Program-made: the position numbers and the translations under genes | Shown here: one piece after another, positions 1 to 7,789 of the stretch | Numbering within the stretch: position 1 is the stretch's first letter | Layout of the letters: each line of letters starts with the position of its first letter | Source: a virus | Virus record (IMG/VR): IMGVR_UViG_3300009425_000055 | Coordinates: 1 to 31,688 of that record | Strand: one strand, 5' to 3' | DNA length: 31,688 nucleotides | The notes under the pieces: generated by a model | Databases searched by the model: none | Seen by the model: the letters and a program-made list of their open reading frames with translations, nothing else | What the model was told of the DNA's origin: nothing

Positions 1-1
1 C

Positions 2-244
2 AGTACAGATGTACTTGTAGGTTACAAAGGAGCAAGTGAGGCAGACGCACCAGCGTTTTATTGTCCTTACATTCCTTTAATGTCTTCAGGTGTTGTACTA
101 GATCCAGCTACTTTCGAACCAGTAGTAGGCTTCTTAACAAGATACGGTTATGTAGAGTTAACAAACACTGCATCATCTCTTGGTAACGCGGCAGATTACG
201 TTGGAAAAGTTGCGATCACAAGTGCAAACTTAAAATTCAAATAA
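2..244 (+). CDS. gp23: Major capsid protein gp23, C-terminal 80 residues (5' end outside window)
   Basis: This is the last part of the T4-type major capsid protein, which forms the hexamers of the head shell. The open frame enters from the left edge with no start and ends in TAA. The residues GYKGASEADAPAFYCPYIPL and the later DPATFEPVVGFLTRYGY match the conserved C-terminal part of T4 gp23 (FYCPYV..., DP..F.P..GF.TRYG) as I remember it. Most of the protein lies upstream of the window, and gp20, gp21 and gp22 would be expected there. A strong terminator follows 27 bases after the stop, so the capsid transcript ends here. Confidence 0.92.
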   Translation, partial: STDVLVGYKGASEADAPAFYCPYIPLMSSGVVLDPATFEPVVGFLTRYGYVELTNTASSLGNAADYVGKVAITSANLKFK

Positions 245-268
245 GCCCAGCTTATTTTATTTTCAATC

Positions 269-296
269 AAGGGCGGCTTTATGTCGCCCTTTTTTG
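269..296 (+). terminator. Intrinsic terminator after gp23
   Basis: Stem GGGCGGC (271-277) pairs with GTCGCCC (283-289) through one G-U pair and is followed by a run of seven T. It is nearly identical to the terminator at 13240-13267. Confidence 0.85.
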
Positions 297-392
297 TGAC
301 TGAACTTTCTATTAACCACTCTTATTAAAAATTATTTTGGCGTTCATAGTGACCTTAGACCAAATGTGGTAGTTTTACTTGTGTTTTAGACT

Positions 393-400
393 TCTAAATA
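393..400 (+). promoter_or_regulatory. T4-type late promoter motif TCTAAATA
   Basis: This matches the late consensus TATAAATA except at the second base. It lies 45 nt upstream of the ATG at 446. T4 late transcripts start about 6 nt downstream of the motif, which would put the mRNA start near 406, at the first base of the hairpin at 406-423. Confidence 0.5.
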
Positions 401-405
401 ATTGC

Positions 406-423
406 AAGTTTCGAAAGAAACTT
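406..423 (+). promoter_or_regulatory. 5'-leader hairpin with GAAA tetraloop
   Basis: AAGTTTC (406-412), loop GAAA (413-416) and GAAACTT (417-423) form a perfect 7-bp stem closed by a GNRA-type loop. It sits between the late motif and the Shine-Dalgarno sequence of the 446 gene, roughly at the predicted 5' end of the mRNA. A role in mRNA stability is inference. Confidence 0.5.
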
Positions 424-445
424 TTAATCAAAGGGAGGTCCAACA

Positions 446-679
446 ATGGATATCGCAATGAAAATAAAAGGATGGGCAAAAGCTCTTGCTGACGTAGGTG
501 TTTCACTTATAGCGTTAGGAATCGTTTTAGAAATCCTTTTCAAAGGGCAGAACGTTCCGTTCTGGCCAAACGTTTCTGTAATAGGAAACATACAAGGCAT
601 ATTGCAAGGCTTTTCAGATCAAGGTCTGATAGGGTTGGTAGCAGTATGGATTTTATATCATATCTACAATAGAAAATAA
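446..679 (+). CDS. Small two-helix membrane protein of unknown function
   Basis: The 77-residue product has two hydrophobic segments, about residues 13-33 (ALADVGVSLIALGIVLEILF) and 60-74 (GLIGLVAVWILYHIY), joined by a loop of about 27 residues, so it should lie in the inner membrane. A strong Shine-Dalgarno sequence (AAAGGGAGG, 430-438) supports the ATG at 446. It sits directly after the capsid gene and has its own late-type promoter and a hairpin leader. The size and the two helices would fit a holin-like protein, but no lysis gene is nearby and I do not recognise the family. It should be treated as an unknown phage membrane protein. Confidence 0.75.
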   Translation: MDIAMKIKGWAKALADVGVSLIALGIVLEILFKGQNVPFWPNVSVIGNIQGILQGFSDQGLIGLVAVWILYHIYNRK

Positions 680-708
680 TATAGAACTTACATAACGTAA
701 CCTCGAAA

Positions 709-756
709 GAGTGGTGTGTCTGACTTTTTTTGGATTGTGGCACATCACTCTTTTTC
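709..756 (+). terminator. Intrinsic terminator after the small membrane protein
   Basis: GAGTGGTGTG (709-718) pairs with CACATCACTC (741-750) with one G-U pair. The loop is about 22 nt and a T-rich tail (751-755 and beyond) follows. Confidence 0.75.
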
Positions 757-787
757 TTTTTATACACATATAAAACAAAATATAAAA

Positions 788-795
788 TAATAAAT
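788..795 (+). promoter_or_regulatory. T4-type late promoter motif AATAAATA
   Basis: The motif lies just downstream of the terminator at 709-756 and 105 nt before the ATG at 901. It would give a leader of about 100 nt. Confidence 0.5.
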
Positions 796-814
796 ACACA
801 TAGTTCAACACGTG

Positions 815-892
815 CTTTTACATCTCGTAAAAGACTTATGCAGATAACAACTGCGTACCTAGGAGAACTAGGATTGGACTCCTTTAAAGGAG
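815..892 (+). promoter_or_regulatory. Structured 5' leader of the 901 gene
   Basis: Three inverted repeats lie in the leader: CTTTTAC/GTAAAAG (815-833, 5-nt loop), CCTAG/CTAGG (858-872, 5-nt loop) and the perfect 14-nt palindrome CTCCTTTAAAGGAG (879-892). The last contains most of the Shine-Dalgarno AAGGAGG (887-893), so the ribosome site could be partly masked. That effect is inference. Confidence 0.45.
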
Positions 893-900
893 GAAACAAA

Positions 901-1323
901 ATGGGAAGACCCTTAAAAAAAAGTAAAATGTCTGGCGATGCGAATGCATTTGGCGGTAACCTATCAGGTAACATAGCAGTAACGGCTTATAGACCATTAG
1001 GTGGTGCTAAAGTTGATTCAACAGTTGCTTATGTTGTATCACAAAGAGGATCAAGTTTATTCAAGATTCACTTAGAAGATTCAACAGAAGCAGTTTATGA
1101 ATTAAAAGCAGTTGCTCCGGGCTCACTAGCTAACACATCAAATCAATTTTGTGTGCAAGTTATTTTAGATGACTCAACAGTAGGATATGTTGCGAAATTC
1201 TTTAACAACACAGTACACTATGTTACAGCGGCAGGTGCCACAGGATCAGTGAAATTTACACTAGGTGCTGAAGGAACTGACGAAGGTAAAGTAGCAGGAC
1301 TTGGTTCAATAGACGTTAGATAA
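901..1323 (+). CDS. Small beta-rich structural protein (MGRPL type)
   Basis: The product has 140 residues and begins MGRPLKKSKMSGDANAF. The frame is open further upstream to 730, but the ATG at 901 is chosen because AAGGAGG lies 7 nt before it and the upstream residues translate a promoter and hairpin leader. The body is rich in Val, Thr, Ser and Gly and predicts mostly beta strands, with no signal peptide or membrane segment. Proteins starting MGRP are common next to virion genes of marine T4-like phages, and a virion or decoration role is likely. I cannot name it. It is closed by a terminator directly downstream. Confidence 0.75.
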   Translation: MGRPLKKSKMSGDANAFGGNLSGNIAVTAYRPLGGAKVDSTVAYVVSQRGSSLFKIHLEDSTEAVYELKAVAPGSLANTSNQFCVQVILDDSTVGYVAKFFNNTVHYVTAAGATGSVKFTLGAEGTDEGKVAGLGSIDVR

Positions 1324-1341
1324 TAGAACTATACGTGCTTT

Positions 1342-1369
1342 AAGGGGGAGTTTACACGCTTCCCCTTTT
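1342..1369 (+). terminator. Intrinsic terminator between the 901 and 1388 genes
   Basis: AAGGGGGAG (1342-1350) pairs with CTTCCCCTT (1359-1367) around an 8-nt loop and is followed by T residues. A late promoter motif begins three bases later. Confidence 0.8.
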
Positions 1370-1372
1370 CAA

Positions 1373-1380
1373 CATAAATA
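1373..1380 (+). promoter_or_regulatory. T4-type late promoter motif CATAAATA
   Basis: The motif ends 7 nt before the ATG at 1388. There is no Shine-Dalgarno sequence in between, so the transcript should be leaderless or have a leader of about 2 nt. Confidence 0.65.
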
Positions 1381-1387
1381 ATAGCAA

Positions 1388-2230
1388 ATGGCAAAGCATT
1401 TACGTACATCAGGTGATTATACAATTAAAACGGGCACAGGTGCAGGTGGCTCGAATTCAGTAATCTTTGATTCAAAAACAACAAGAGTAAAAGGTGATTT
1501 AATAGTTGATGGTTCCAACACAGTTATTGACACAGCATCATTAACAATCGAAGATCCGATTATAATTTTAAGCAGAAATAATTCAGCACCAAGTGATGTT
1601 GACTCAGGAATTTTAGTAAACAGAGGTGTGGCAAACAATGCGGCACTGTATTGGAATGAAGGTGATGACACATTCAAAGCAGTTACAACAACATCAGATG
1701 GTACAGGTACAGCGATAACAGACACAGCACTTGCAAAAATACAAGTGGCAGAGCCGGCGGCATCATCAGACGCGGCAACAAAAAACTATGTGGACTCGGT
1801 AGGTGGAGCAGTATTAACAGGTTCAACAAACAATCAAGTTACCACTGTGACAGGTGCGAATGCTATCACTGGTGAAGCAAATTTAACATTCGATGGAACA
1901 GTATTAGCAGTTACTGGAAATATTACAGCAACAACTTCAATAGCCAATGATGCTATCAAAATAGACGATCACACAATTACAACTACGAGATCCAATGATG
2001 ATCTTGTATTGAAAGCCAGCGGAACTGGTAACGTGGTTATTGACGATACACTTACATTTTCAGCGATGGCAACAGATCCGACAGCAACAGCACAAACAGT
2101 ATTATATAACAAAACTGCAGGCGGTGGAGGAACAGGATTGTACTTTAGAAATACTGCAATAGGTTCAGGAGCCGTTGGAGAACTGATAAGTAAAAAGAAG
2201 GCTACCGCATTAGCGATTGCACTAGGATAA
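1388..2230 (+). CDS. Fibre-like structural protein with shared GDL-V module
   Basis: The 280-residue protein is rich in Thr, Ser, Ala and Gly. Residues about 35-138 hold a module (GDLIVDG..., LTIEDPIIILSRNNS, ...VNRGVANNAALYWNE, ...EPAASSDAATKNYVD) that recurs in the proteins at 4124, 9784 and 11899. The later part contains 'GNITATTSIANDAIKIDDHT', a pattern usual for trimeric beta-structured fibres. It probably forms part of a tail fibre or whisker. The start lies 7 nt after a late promoter motif. The gene is followed after 3 nt by the next ATG, so the three genes 1388-3032 form one unit. No receptor-binding tip can be recognised. Confidence 0.75.
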   Translation: MAKHLRTSGDYTIKTGTGAGGSNSVIFDSKTTRVKGDLIVDGSNTVIDTASLTIEDPIIILSRNNSAPSDVDSGILVNRGVANNAALYWNEGDDTFKAVTTTSDGTGTAITDTALAKIQVAEPAASSDAATKNYVDSVGGAVLTGSTNNQVTTVTGANAITGEANLTFDGTVLAVTGNITATTSIANDAIKIDDHTITTTRSNDDLVLKASGTGNVVIDDTLTFSAMATDPTATAQTVLYNKTAGGGGTGLYFRNTAIGSGAVGELISKKKATALAIALG

Positions 2231-2233
2231 AAC

Positions 2234-2563
2234 ATGGCGATAACACAAAAAGTAATAGATTCAGACATACAAGCACAAGAATTTGTGTTCAAAGCGGCGG
2301 CTGACACTGCTGTAACATCAATACACTTATGCAACATCACAAGCAATGATGCAACAGTAAATATTTACTTGCTACCAAACGATGGTTCAACAGCAGGACC
2401 AACAGAGAACAACAAAATTTACAACACACTAACTATTCTAGGCACTGACACTTACGTTATTGACACAGAAAAAATGATCATGTCATCAGGAGACAAATTG
2501 TTTATTGAAACTCCTGACTCATCATCTTCAGTAGTAGCAACTGTATCAACTATAGGATTATAA
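2234..2563 (+). CDS. Small beta-rich structural protein
   Basis: The 109-residue product begins MAITQKVIDSDIQAQEFVF and continues with alternating hydrophobic and polar stretches (TSIHLCNITSNDATVNIYLL, TYVIDTEKMIMSSGDKLFI) typical of a small beta sandwich. It has no membrane segment. The gene starts 3 nt after the previous stop, has no clear Shine-Dalgarno sequence, and is probably translated by coupling. The position among fibre genes suggests a small virion protein, for example a fibre connector or decoration protein. The exact function is unknown. Confidence 0.7.
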   Translation: MAITQKVIDSDIQAQEFVFKAAADTAVTSIHLCNITSNDATVNIYLLPNDGSTAGPTENNKIYNTLTILGTDTYVIDTEKMIMSSGDKLFIETPDSSSSVVATVSTIGL

Positions 2564-2567
2564 TCCC

Positions 2568-3032
2568 ATGGGTAGATTTATAAAAAACCCAGTGCTAACA
2601 CAAGGTAGTTCAGTAGAAATTCCCGGTGTATCAACAGCTAACAGACCCACAGGTGCTAACGGTAAAATAATTTTTAACACAACAACTTCAACCTATCAAG
2701 TTTACAACGGTTCAGCATGGTACAACGTATCAGAAGCATCAAGAGAAAAATCTTTAACTGTTGACAAATTCCAAGGTGATGGATCAACAACTGTGTTTGG
2801 TGCAGGTGAAGGTAATACACTAGATGGGTCAACAATGGCAACGTTAAGTGTTGTTCCAACTGACGCAACTGACATGGTTATATTTGTTGGAGGTATATAT
2901 CAAATACCTACTACTAACTACACATACTCCGGTGGGCAAATAACTTTTGGTTCTCCAATTCCTGCTAATGACGGAACTAGTAATGGACACATTGTTACGA
3001 TTATTCACAACTTGCACAAACTGGGCGAGTAA
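2568..3032 (+). CDS. Short fibre-type protein with RFNT-like and GDGST modules
   Basis: The 154-residue protein consists of two modules seen elsewhere in the window. Residues about 22-55 (ANRPTGANGKIIFNTTTSTY... GSAWYNVSE) are an 'RP..G..(R/I)FNT..Y..Y.G..W' fibre module. Residues about 65-154 (DKFQGDGSTTVF... MVIFVGGIYQIPTTNYTYSG... IVTIIHN) match the C-terminal module of the 7789 protein and a middle module of the 9784 protein. Such modules in phage fibres often precede or form the distal end. It is probably a short fibre or fibre-associated protein. It follows the previous gene after 4 nt. Confidence 0.75.
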   Translation: MGRFIKNPVLTQGSSVEIPGVSTANRPTGANGKIIFNTTTSTYQVYNGSAWYNVSEASREKSLTVDKFQGDGSTTVFGAGEGNTLDGSTMATLSVVPTDATDMVIFVGGIYQIPTTNYTYSGGQITFGSPIPANDGTSNGHIVTIIHNLHKLGE

Positions 3033-3189
3033 AACTTTTAAAAAACTTTGGGACTTCAAACTTTCTTTCATTAGAAAGTATCCAATCATATCTGCCTACA
3101 TCGCATTTCTAGAAGGCATAGTCATAGGACTATTACTATATCATTATTTCTTCCAAGTAAGATTTAGTTGTTGTGTTGAACTAGGCTAA
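2983..3189 (+). CDS. Possible small membrane protein overlapping the end of the 2568 gene
   Basis: The open frame from ATG 2983 gives 68 residues with one strong hydrophobic stretch, about residues 32-54 (YPIISAYIAFLEGIVIGLLL), flanked by Lys and Arg. It would overlap the last 50 nt of the 2568 gene in another frame. An earlier in-frame ATG lies at 2968. It fills the otherwise empty 3033-3185. Its TAA overlaps the stop of the minus-strand gene in the 4-base CTAA arrangement used by two other convergent pairs in this window, which supports it being real. No Shine-Dalgarno sequence is evident and the function is unknown. Confidence 0.5.
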   Translation: MDTLLRLFTTCTNWASKTFKKLWDFKLSFIRKYPIISAYIAFLEGIVIGLLLYHYFFQVRFSCCVELG

Positions 3190-4052
3190 TAGATCATTCC
3201 AAATGTTCGCCAACTTCCAGGCTTGCCGCCATTTGTACAAACCCAACCCACAGGTTGATTCAGTGCAGGCTTTTCATTCCATATCACAGAGCCAGTGTCC
3301 CATCTTCCTTCTTTGGGTGCTTGTTCTCCGGAGGCAAAAGTTCTTTCAGCAAATTTAATATTTCCGTCTACGTGCAACGTTTCTTGAGGATACTTAACTC
3401 CTATCCCAACATTGCCATATACATTCAAATTAACAGGCTTGCCAGTTTCAGATCCAACAACTACATCACCGTTTGCTTTACAGGTAAGTCTTGCTGTGTC
3501 ATCTGTTCCAATAGCAAACGCAACGTGAGTGTGTGTACCAACATAAGCATTTGACTCATGCATTCTTGTTATAATTTCATAACCACCAGAGTTAACTGAA
3601 AAGTCTGCACTCGGTGCCGTTGTGTTTACTCCGACTCTGCCATCTGCAACATATAAAGTATTCCTAACTTGTAGATTTTTTAGTACACCCAACTGTTCTA
3701 TATTACTGTTCTTAACACTTTTACCTAGTCTGTCTTTCCAAATAACTTCATTATGATCAACCATTATAGCTTTTTGTACATTAAGTTTTGGAACCTGTGC
3801 TGACACATATTCTAAATTCTCGACCTTAATAGTACCTTTAACATGTAAATCTTTAGCAACTTCTACGGTATCATTTTTTATTGTTAAATTAACCGAATCC
3901 GATGTGTCTATTATACCTGTTGAATTAAAATTTGTTATGGTTCCGCCGTCAATTAAGTCACCACTTAAAGCGTTTTTGTGAAGATCTATTTGGTGTACTG
4001 ATATCTTAGATGCGGATACTTTCTCAGGTTTATTAATGGGTAATAAGCTCAT
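3186..4052 (-). CDS. Minus-strand tail fibre protein with GWVC..GxPGxW tip
   Basis: The 288-residue protein begins MSLLPINKPEKVSASKISVH. The middle has fibre signatures 'VADGRVGVNTTAPSADFSV' (residues about 134-152) and 'YGNVGIGVKYPQETLHVDGN', which are forms of the widespread VGIGT..P...L.V repeat. The C-terminus reads GSVIWNEKPALNQPVGWVCT followed by NGGKPGSWRTFG, a short terminal domain common on phage fibres and spikes. I infer a fibre or adhesin subunit that helps recognise the host surface. It is a single-gene minus-strand cassette, with a convergent 4-nt stop overlap on one side and a divergent late promoter pair on the other. Confidence 0.75.
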   Translation of the reverse strand: MSLLPINKPEKVSASKISVHQIDLHKNALSGDLIDGGTITNFNSTGIIDTSDSVNLTIKNDTVEVAKDLHVKGTIKVENLEYVSAQVPKLNVQKAIMVDHNEVIWKDRLGKSVKNSNIEQLGVLKNLQVRNTLYVADGRVGVNTTAPSADFSVNSGGYEIITRMHESNAYVGTHTHVAFAIGTDDTARLTCKANGDVVVGSETGKPVNLNVYGNVGIGVKYPQETLHVDGNIKFAERTFASGEQAPKEGRWDTGSVIWNEKPALNQPVGWVCTNGGKPGSWRTFGMIY

Positions 4053-4060
4053 ATAACGAA

Positions 4061-4068
4061 TATTTAGT
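4061..4068 (-). promoter_or_regulatory. T4-type late promoter motif ACTAAATA (minus)
   Basis: Read on the minus strand, the motif ends 8 nt before the ATG at 4052. It forms a divergent pair with the motif at 4095-4102. No Shine-Dalgarno sequence lies between motif and start. Confidence 0.6.
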
Positions 4069-4094
4069 ATTAGAAAATACCCGCAGGCATTATT

Positions 4095-4102
4095 GGTAAA
4101 TA
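4095..4102 (+). promoter_or_regulatory. T4-type late promoter motif GGTAAATA
   Basis: The motif lies 21 nt upstream of the ATG at 4124 and faces away from the minus-strand promoter at 4061-4068. The leader would be about 16 nt and shows no strong Shine-Dalgarno sequence. Confidence 0.5.
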
Positions 4103-4123
4103 TGAACGTAGTAGAGTAGTATT

Positions 4124-7100
4124 ATGGCGATAACAAAGATAGCAGGTGAATTATTAGAATCTAACCTGATTCGTACAACGGATCTGGCATTCAATACCAA
4201 TGTATTAGTAGTAGATGCACAGAACGGTAGAATCGGTATAGGTACAGATACACCAGGAAACTTTAAATTAGATGTTGTTGGTAATACAAGAATTGCTGGT
4301 GACCTTACAGTTACTGGTACTACAACCACAGTAGACTCACAAAATTTATCCATAGAAGACAACATGATTGTCTTAAACAGTTCAGGATCAGTGGGTAATG
4401 ATTCTGGTGTAATGATCAACAGAGGTGCGGCAGGAAATAATGCCATGATGCTGTGGGATGAAGACACAACAAAATTCAAATTTGGAACAACAACACAAGA
4501 CGGATCAACCACAACAGATTTTGGTTCTGTTACACTATCAAAAGTAGAAGTAGGCGAACCAGCGGCAAACTCAGATGCATCAACAAAATTATATGTAGAC
4601 AACTCAGTTGCGGCACTGTCAGCTCCTGGTACTCCTATTAATGGTATGACCCAAGAATTATCAACACCAAGTGACTCATCTTTTGGAGATGGATCAGTTA
4701 CTTCATTAACTGCATCAACAAAAGTTACAGAAGCGATAGATGCCTTGAACGAAACAATGGAGAACATACGTCTTAACACCTATGTTAAAAGTGTTGCATT
4801 TGTATCAAGTTCGACATCAATATCCAACGGAGATACAATTACGTTGACAATAACACCAACAGGCAACGCAACCAGATATGACATAACATGGGGAGATGGC
4901 GGAAGTGTACAAACTATAAATGACTCGGGTTCATCTACTACCACTCAGACTCACCAATACAATACAACAGGACAGATTTCAATCACAGTGAGAGCATACA
5001 ATCATTCAGCGGTAGTGACAGGATCATCAGGGTCAGAAGCATCGTTGACTAGAACAAACTACCTTGCCATTGCCACAGAAGCACCAGTAGTTCAATTTGA
5101 AATGTATGCGGCCTCATCAGGAGGTTCGCCAATTACAATAGCCAACACAGGTGCCACAGTGTATCTAAAAAATGTTACTACAAACACTGCAAACACAAAC
5201 ACATTCGATGTTGATTGGGGTGACGGAACAGAAAACACAATAGCAAGTAACTCGGCGGCAGGTGGACAGGCTGGAGCAAGATTGGCACACACTTACACCA
5301 ATGCAGGAGGTGATGACGGATCAACAGTTGCAGGTTCAGGCGCAGGTGATACCAAGTACGCAATCAAATTAAGACTGCTTACACACCCTACTGCGGAAGC
5401 ATCAACGTTCCCACAGACACGAACAAACAATTTTGAAGTTTACTCTACACACACTACGGCCTATGCCGCAAACAGTGTTAGAGGAATCAATGAAGAAAGC
5501 ACATCAGGATTTCCTGTCACATTCACAAACAACACAGCGACACTTCCAGGTGCCGATTCTGCCTTTTCTGCCACACAGCAGTACACTTACAACTTTGATG
5601 AAGGATCAACAGTAACAGTTGCAGTTGGTTCAGGTTCAGCAGGTGATACAGGAAACACAATCAACAACACATTTAATTTGAGTAGCTCACAACAAAATGC
5701 TGGAACAACTGTGACCTACAATACAACACTAACACTAGCAACTGGACACTCGGGTGCCGACAGTAGTGCGGCTATAAACATAATTGTTGAGCCTGATGTA
5801 AGAGCAAACATTGCCGCAACAGCAGACAAGGTGTCAACAGGTGGCGGCAACAACCAGTACACACTATATGATCACACAGACCTAACAGGAGCCAACAGAG
5901 CTTCAGCAACATTTACAAACACCTCTAAAAATGCTGACAACTATGATTACGATTTCTTCAGTGATTCAAGTGCTTTGGTTACTGTTGCAGAAAACGGATC
6001 CAATGCAGGAAGTATTGGAGCGACACTGACAAGAAACTTCACAGGAACAAGTGCAGGAAACTTTACAACAAGATTTAGAGGATACGGTACACCAGACACC
6101 ATCTTCCAAGATGATGAAGAAACAATAAATTGGACCATGAAAGCAGTGCCAAGTGCACCAGCAAACCTATCAACCAAAAGTTTAACAATGAATGACAGTG
6201 CCCAAGGTACTTCACCTAAACTGTGTCACGGATTTACTGACAACACCAGTTCAGCAACCACACTGAACCCAGGAACTGCATTAACTACTACTGTTGCAAG
6301 AAGATATTCAAGCACATCTACTATTGACACAAACACTGTATCAAACGCATATAACGGAGCCGCAGGCACCTTAACAGCGAAGTTAAACGCAACATCAGGA
6401 CAAAGTAGCAGTGTAACATTTTCAGCGTCAGCAGGAGAGAACGGAACGTTCAATCAAAACAATACACAGTTGGTTGTAACAAATCAAAGAGACTATGATG
6501 AAGTTGATTCTGCCTATCCGCAAGACTTTTACCAAGTGTTCACTGCAAAAATTACAAAAACATTGGCGAACTATTCAACGGGTTTAACTGCACAGAGGCT
6601 AGAACATTCAGCAACTGGTAACACAAACTTTGTTCATGTGCTTAAAGATGATATCACAGCAGTACCAACCACTGCAATAGGCACAGTGGCAGAAGGCACA
6701 GCAGGAACTAAACAATATGTGTCAGGTATTCCATACTATGACGCAGGATCACCAACAGTTACAGTTACAGGAACAACTATTGCAAACTTTACAGGTCAAG
6801 CATACCAAGAAACTACTTCACCACACAAAGTTGACAATGACACCAACCAAGAGTCAACATCAGGTGATGTAATAACAAATTCTAACTTTACATATGCCAA
6901 CGTGGACGGGTCAACTACCATGTTAAGTTCGAGTATTCCCAAGTCAGACATTGGTGTTGGCAGTGCTTACACTATAGGAGCCGTGACAGTTCCAATAACA
7001 GGTTCAAGTGTTAAGTCTGTAAAAACAATTAAAGCAATGAGCAAGAACGCAAACGGAGACGGAAGTTACAATTCTAGTTCAACAAAAATTCAAGTGTACA

Positions 7101-7789
7101 CTGCATCAGTATCAGGATTAGATAATGAAGCAGGAGGTATCACAGTATCAGATTCATTAGGGAACGGCAGTACTCACATTGACGATGCTCTAAGGATAAC
7201 AGGATTCGGATCCTCGTCAGACACACCGTCTTTCAATTCGTCCACTAACTACTACACAGGCAATGCTTGGTCTGGTGCTGTTACTGTGGCGGGGACTACC
7301 GAAGCCATATCAAGATTCGGAACAATCAAACATTTTACAACTAATTTAAGCAGTGGATATCTTCCAGCTGGTCCTAACTTAACATCAGGTAGAGATGGTG
7401 GTCAAGCACAGTACTATACCTTTGCATTTAGAAGAACTCCTGTATCACAGTTCTCAATAACGATGTCAGGCAAAGTGTCAGGCATGTTTATTGCTATGCC
7501 AGGAACAGGAGTAGATAGTTCTTCGGGGTCAAATGGCTGGTTAGACTGTTCAACACAGTACAATGGTTCAGGACAACCAGGGTCAGGTGGCGGAGGAAAT
7601 GGTTCTGATGGTTGTGCCAAGACAGGTGGAGACAGGGTAGTTGACAACACTACATATTCAGGAAAAACATTCACGTTCACACTGGGTACAGAAAGTCTAG
7701 CGAACTCGGTAGGTAACACTTGTTTGGTTAGAATAAAATTAAATTCAGGTGATAGTGTAACAGCATTATCAGTAGGAGTAGCAGGGTAA
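4124..7789 (+). CDS. Giant tail fibre protein with PKD-like domains and Gly-rich tip
   Basis: At 1221 residues this is the longest protein in the window. Order of parts: an N-terminal module (MAITKIAGELLESNLIRTTD... RIGIGTDTPG) shared with the 9784 and 13365 proteins; the GDLTV-type module, about residues 57-160; two PKD-like beta domains marked by ITWGDG (about 250) and VDWGDGT (about 363); then a long Thr/Ser-rich beta region. The C-terminus holds FAFRRTPVSQFSITMSG, NGWLDCSTQYNGSGQPG and a run of Gly with NGSDGCA, and ends VTALSVGVAG. PKD domains commonly mediate protein or glycan contacts. I infer a long fibre with an adhesive tip. The last base of its TAA is the first base of the next ATG (TAATG). 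Confidence 0.8.
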   Translation: MAITKIAGELLESNLIRTTDLAFNTNVLVVDAQNGRIGIGTDTPGNFKLDVVGNTRIAGDLTVTGTTTTVDSQNLSIEDNMIVLNSSGSVGNDSGVMINRGAAGNNAMMLWDEDTTKFKFGTTTQDGSTTTDFGSVTLSKVEVGEPAANSDASTKLYVDNSVAALSAPGTPINGMTQELSTPSDSSFGDGSVTSLTASTKVTEAIDALNETMENIRLNTYVKSVAFVSSSTSISNGDTITLTITPTGNATRYDITWGDGGSVQTINDSGSSTTTQTHQYNTTGQISITVRAYNHSAVVTGSSGSEASLTRTNYLAIATEAPVVQFEMYAASSGGSPITIANTGATVYLKNVTTNTANTNTFDVDWGDGTENTIASNSAAGGQAGARLAHTYTNAGGDDGSTVAGSGAGDTKYAIKLRLLTHPTAEASTFPQTRTNNFEVYSTHTTAYAANSVRGINEESTSGFPVTFTNNTATLPGADSAFSATQQYTYNFDEGSTVTVAVGSGSAGDTGNTINNTFNLSSSQQNAGTTVTYNTTLTLATGHSGADSSAAINIIVEPDVRANIAATADKVSTGGGNNQYTLYDHTDLTGANRASATFTNTSKNADNYDYDFFSDSSALVTVAENGSNAGSIGATLTRNFTGTSAGNFTTRFRGYGTPDTIFQDDEETINWTMKAVPSAPANLSTKSLTMNDSAQGTSPKLCHGFTDNTSSATTLNPGTALTTTVARRYSSTSTIDTNTVSNAYNGAAGTLTAKLNATSGQSSSVTFSASAGENGTFNQNNTQLVVTNQRDYDEVDSAYPQDFYQVFTAKITKTLANYSTGLTAQRLEHSATGNTNFVHVLKDDITAVPTTAIGTVAEGTAGTKQYVSGIPYYDAGSPTVTVTGTTIANFTGQAYQETTSPHKVDNDTNQESTSGDVITNSNFTYANVDGSTTMLSSSIPKSDIGVGSAYTIGAVTVPITGSSVKSVKTIKAMSKNANGDGSYNSSSTKIQVYTASVSGLDNEAGGITVSDSLGNGSTHIDDALRITGFGSSSDTPSFNSSTNYYTGNAWSGAVTVAGTTEAISRFGTIKHFTTNLSSGYLPAGPNLTSGRDGGQAQYYTFAFRRTPVSQFSITMSGKVSGMFIAMPGTGVDSSSGSNGWLDCSTQYNGSGQPGSGGGGNGSDGCAKTGGDRVVDNTTYSGKTFTFTLGTESLANSVGNTCLVRIKLNSGDSVTALSVGVAG

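Noticed and set aside
730-900. Longer start for the 901 gene (open frame from 730)
   Set aside because: The extra residues translate a terminator, a late promoter and hairpins, and a strong Shine-Dalgarno sequence sits before the ATG at 901.
2559-2564. TATAAT before the 2568 gene as a sigma70 promoter
   Set aside because: No -35 box lies at 16-18 nt spacing. The hexamer overlaps the previous stop and is likely chance.
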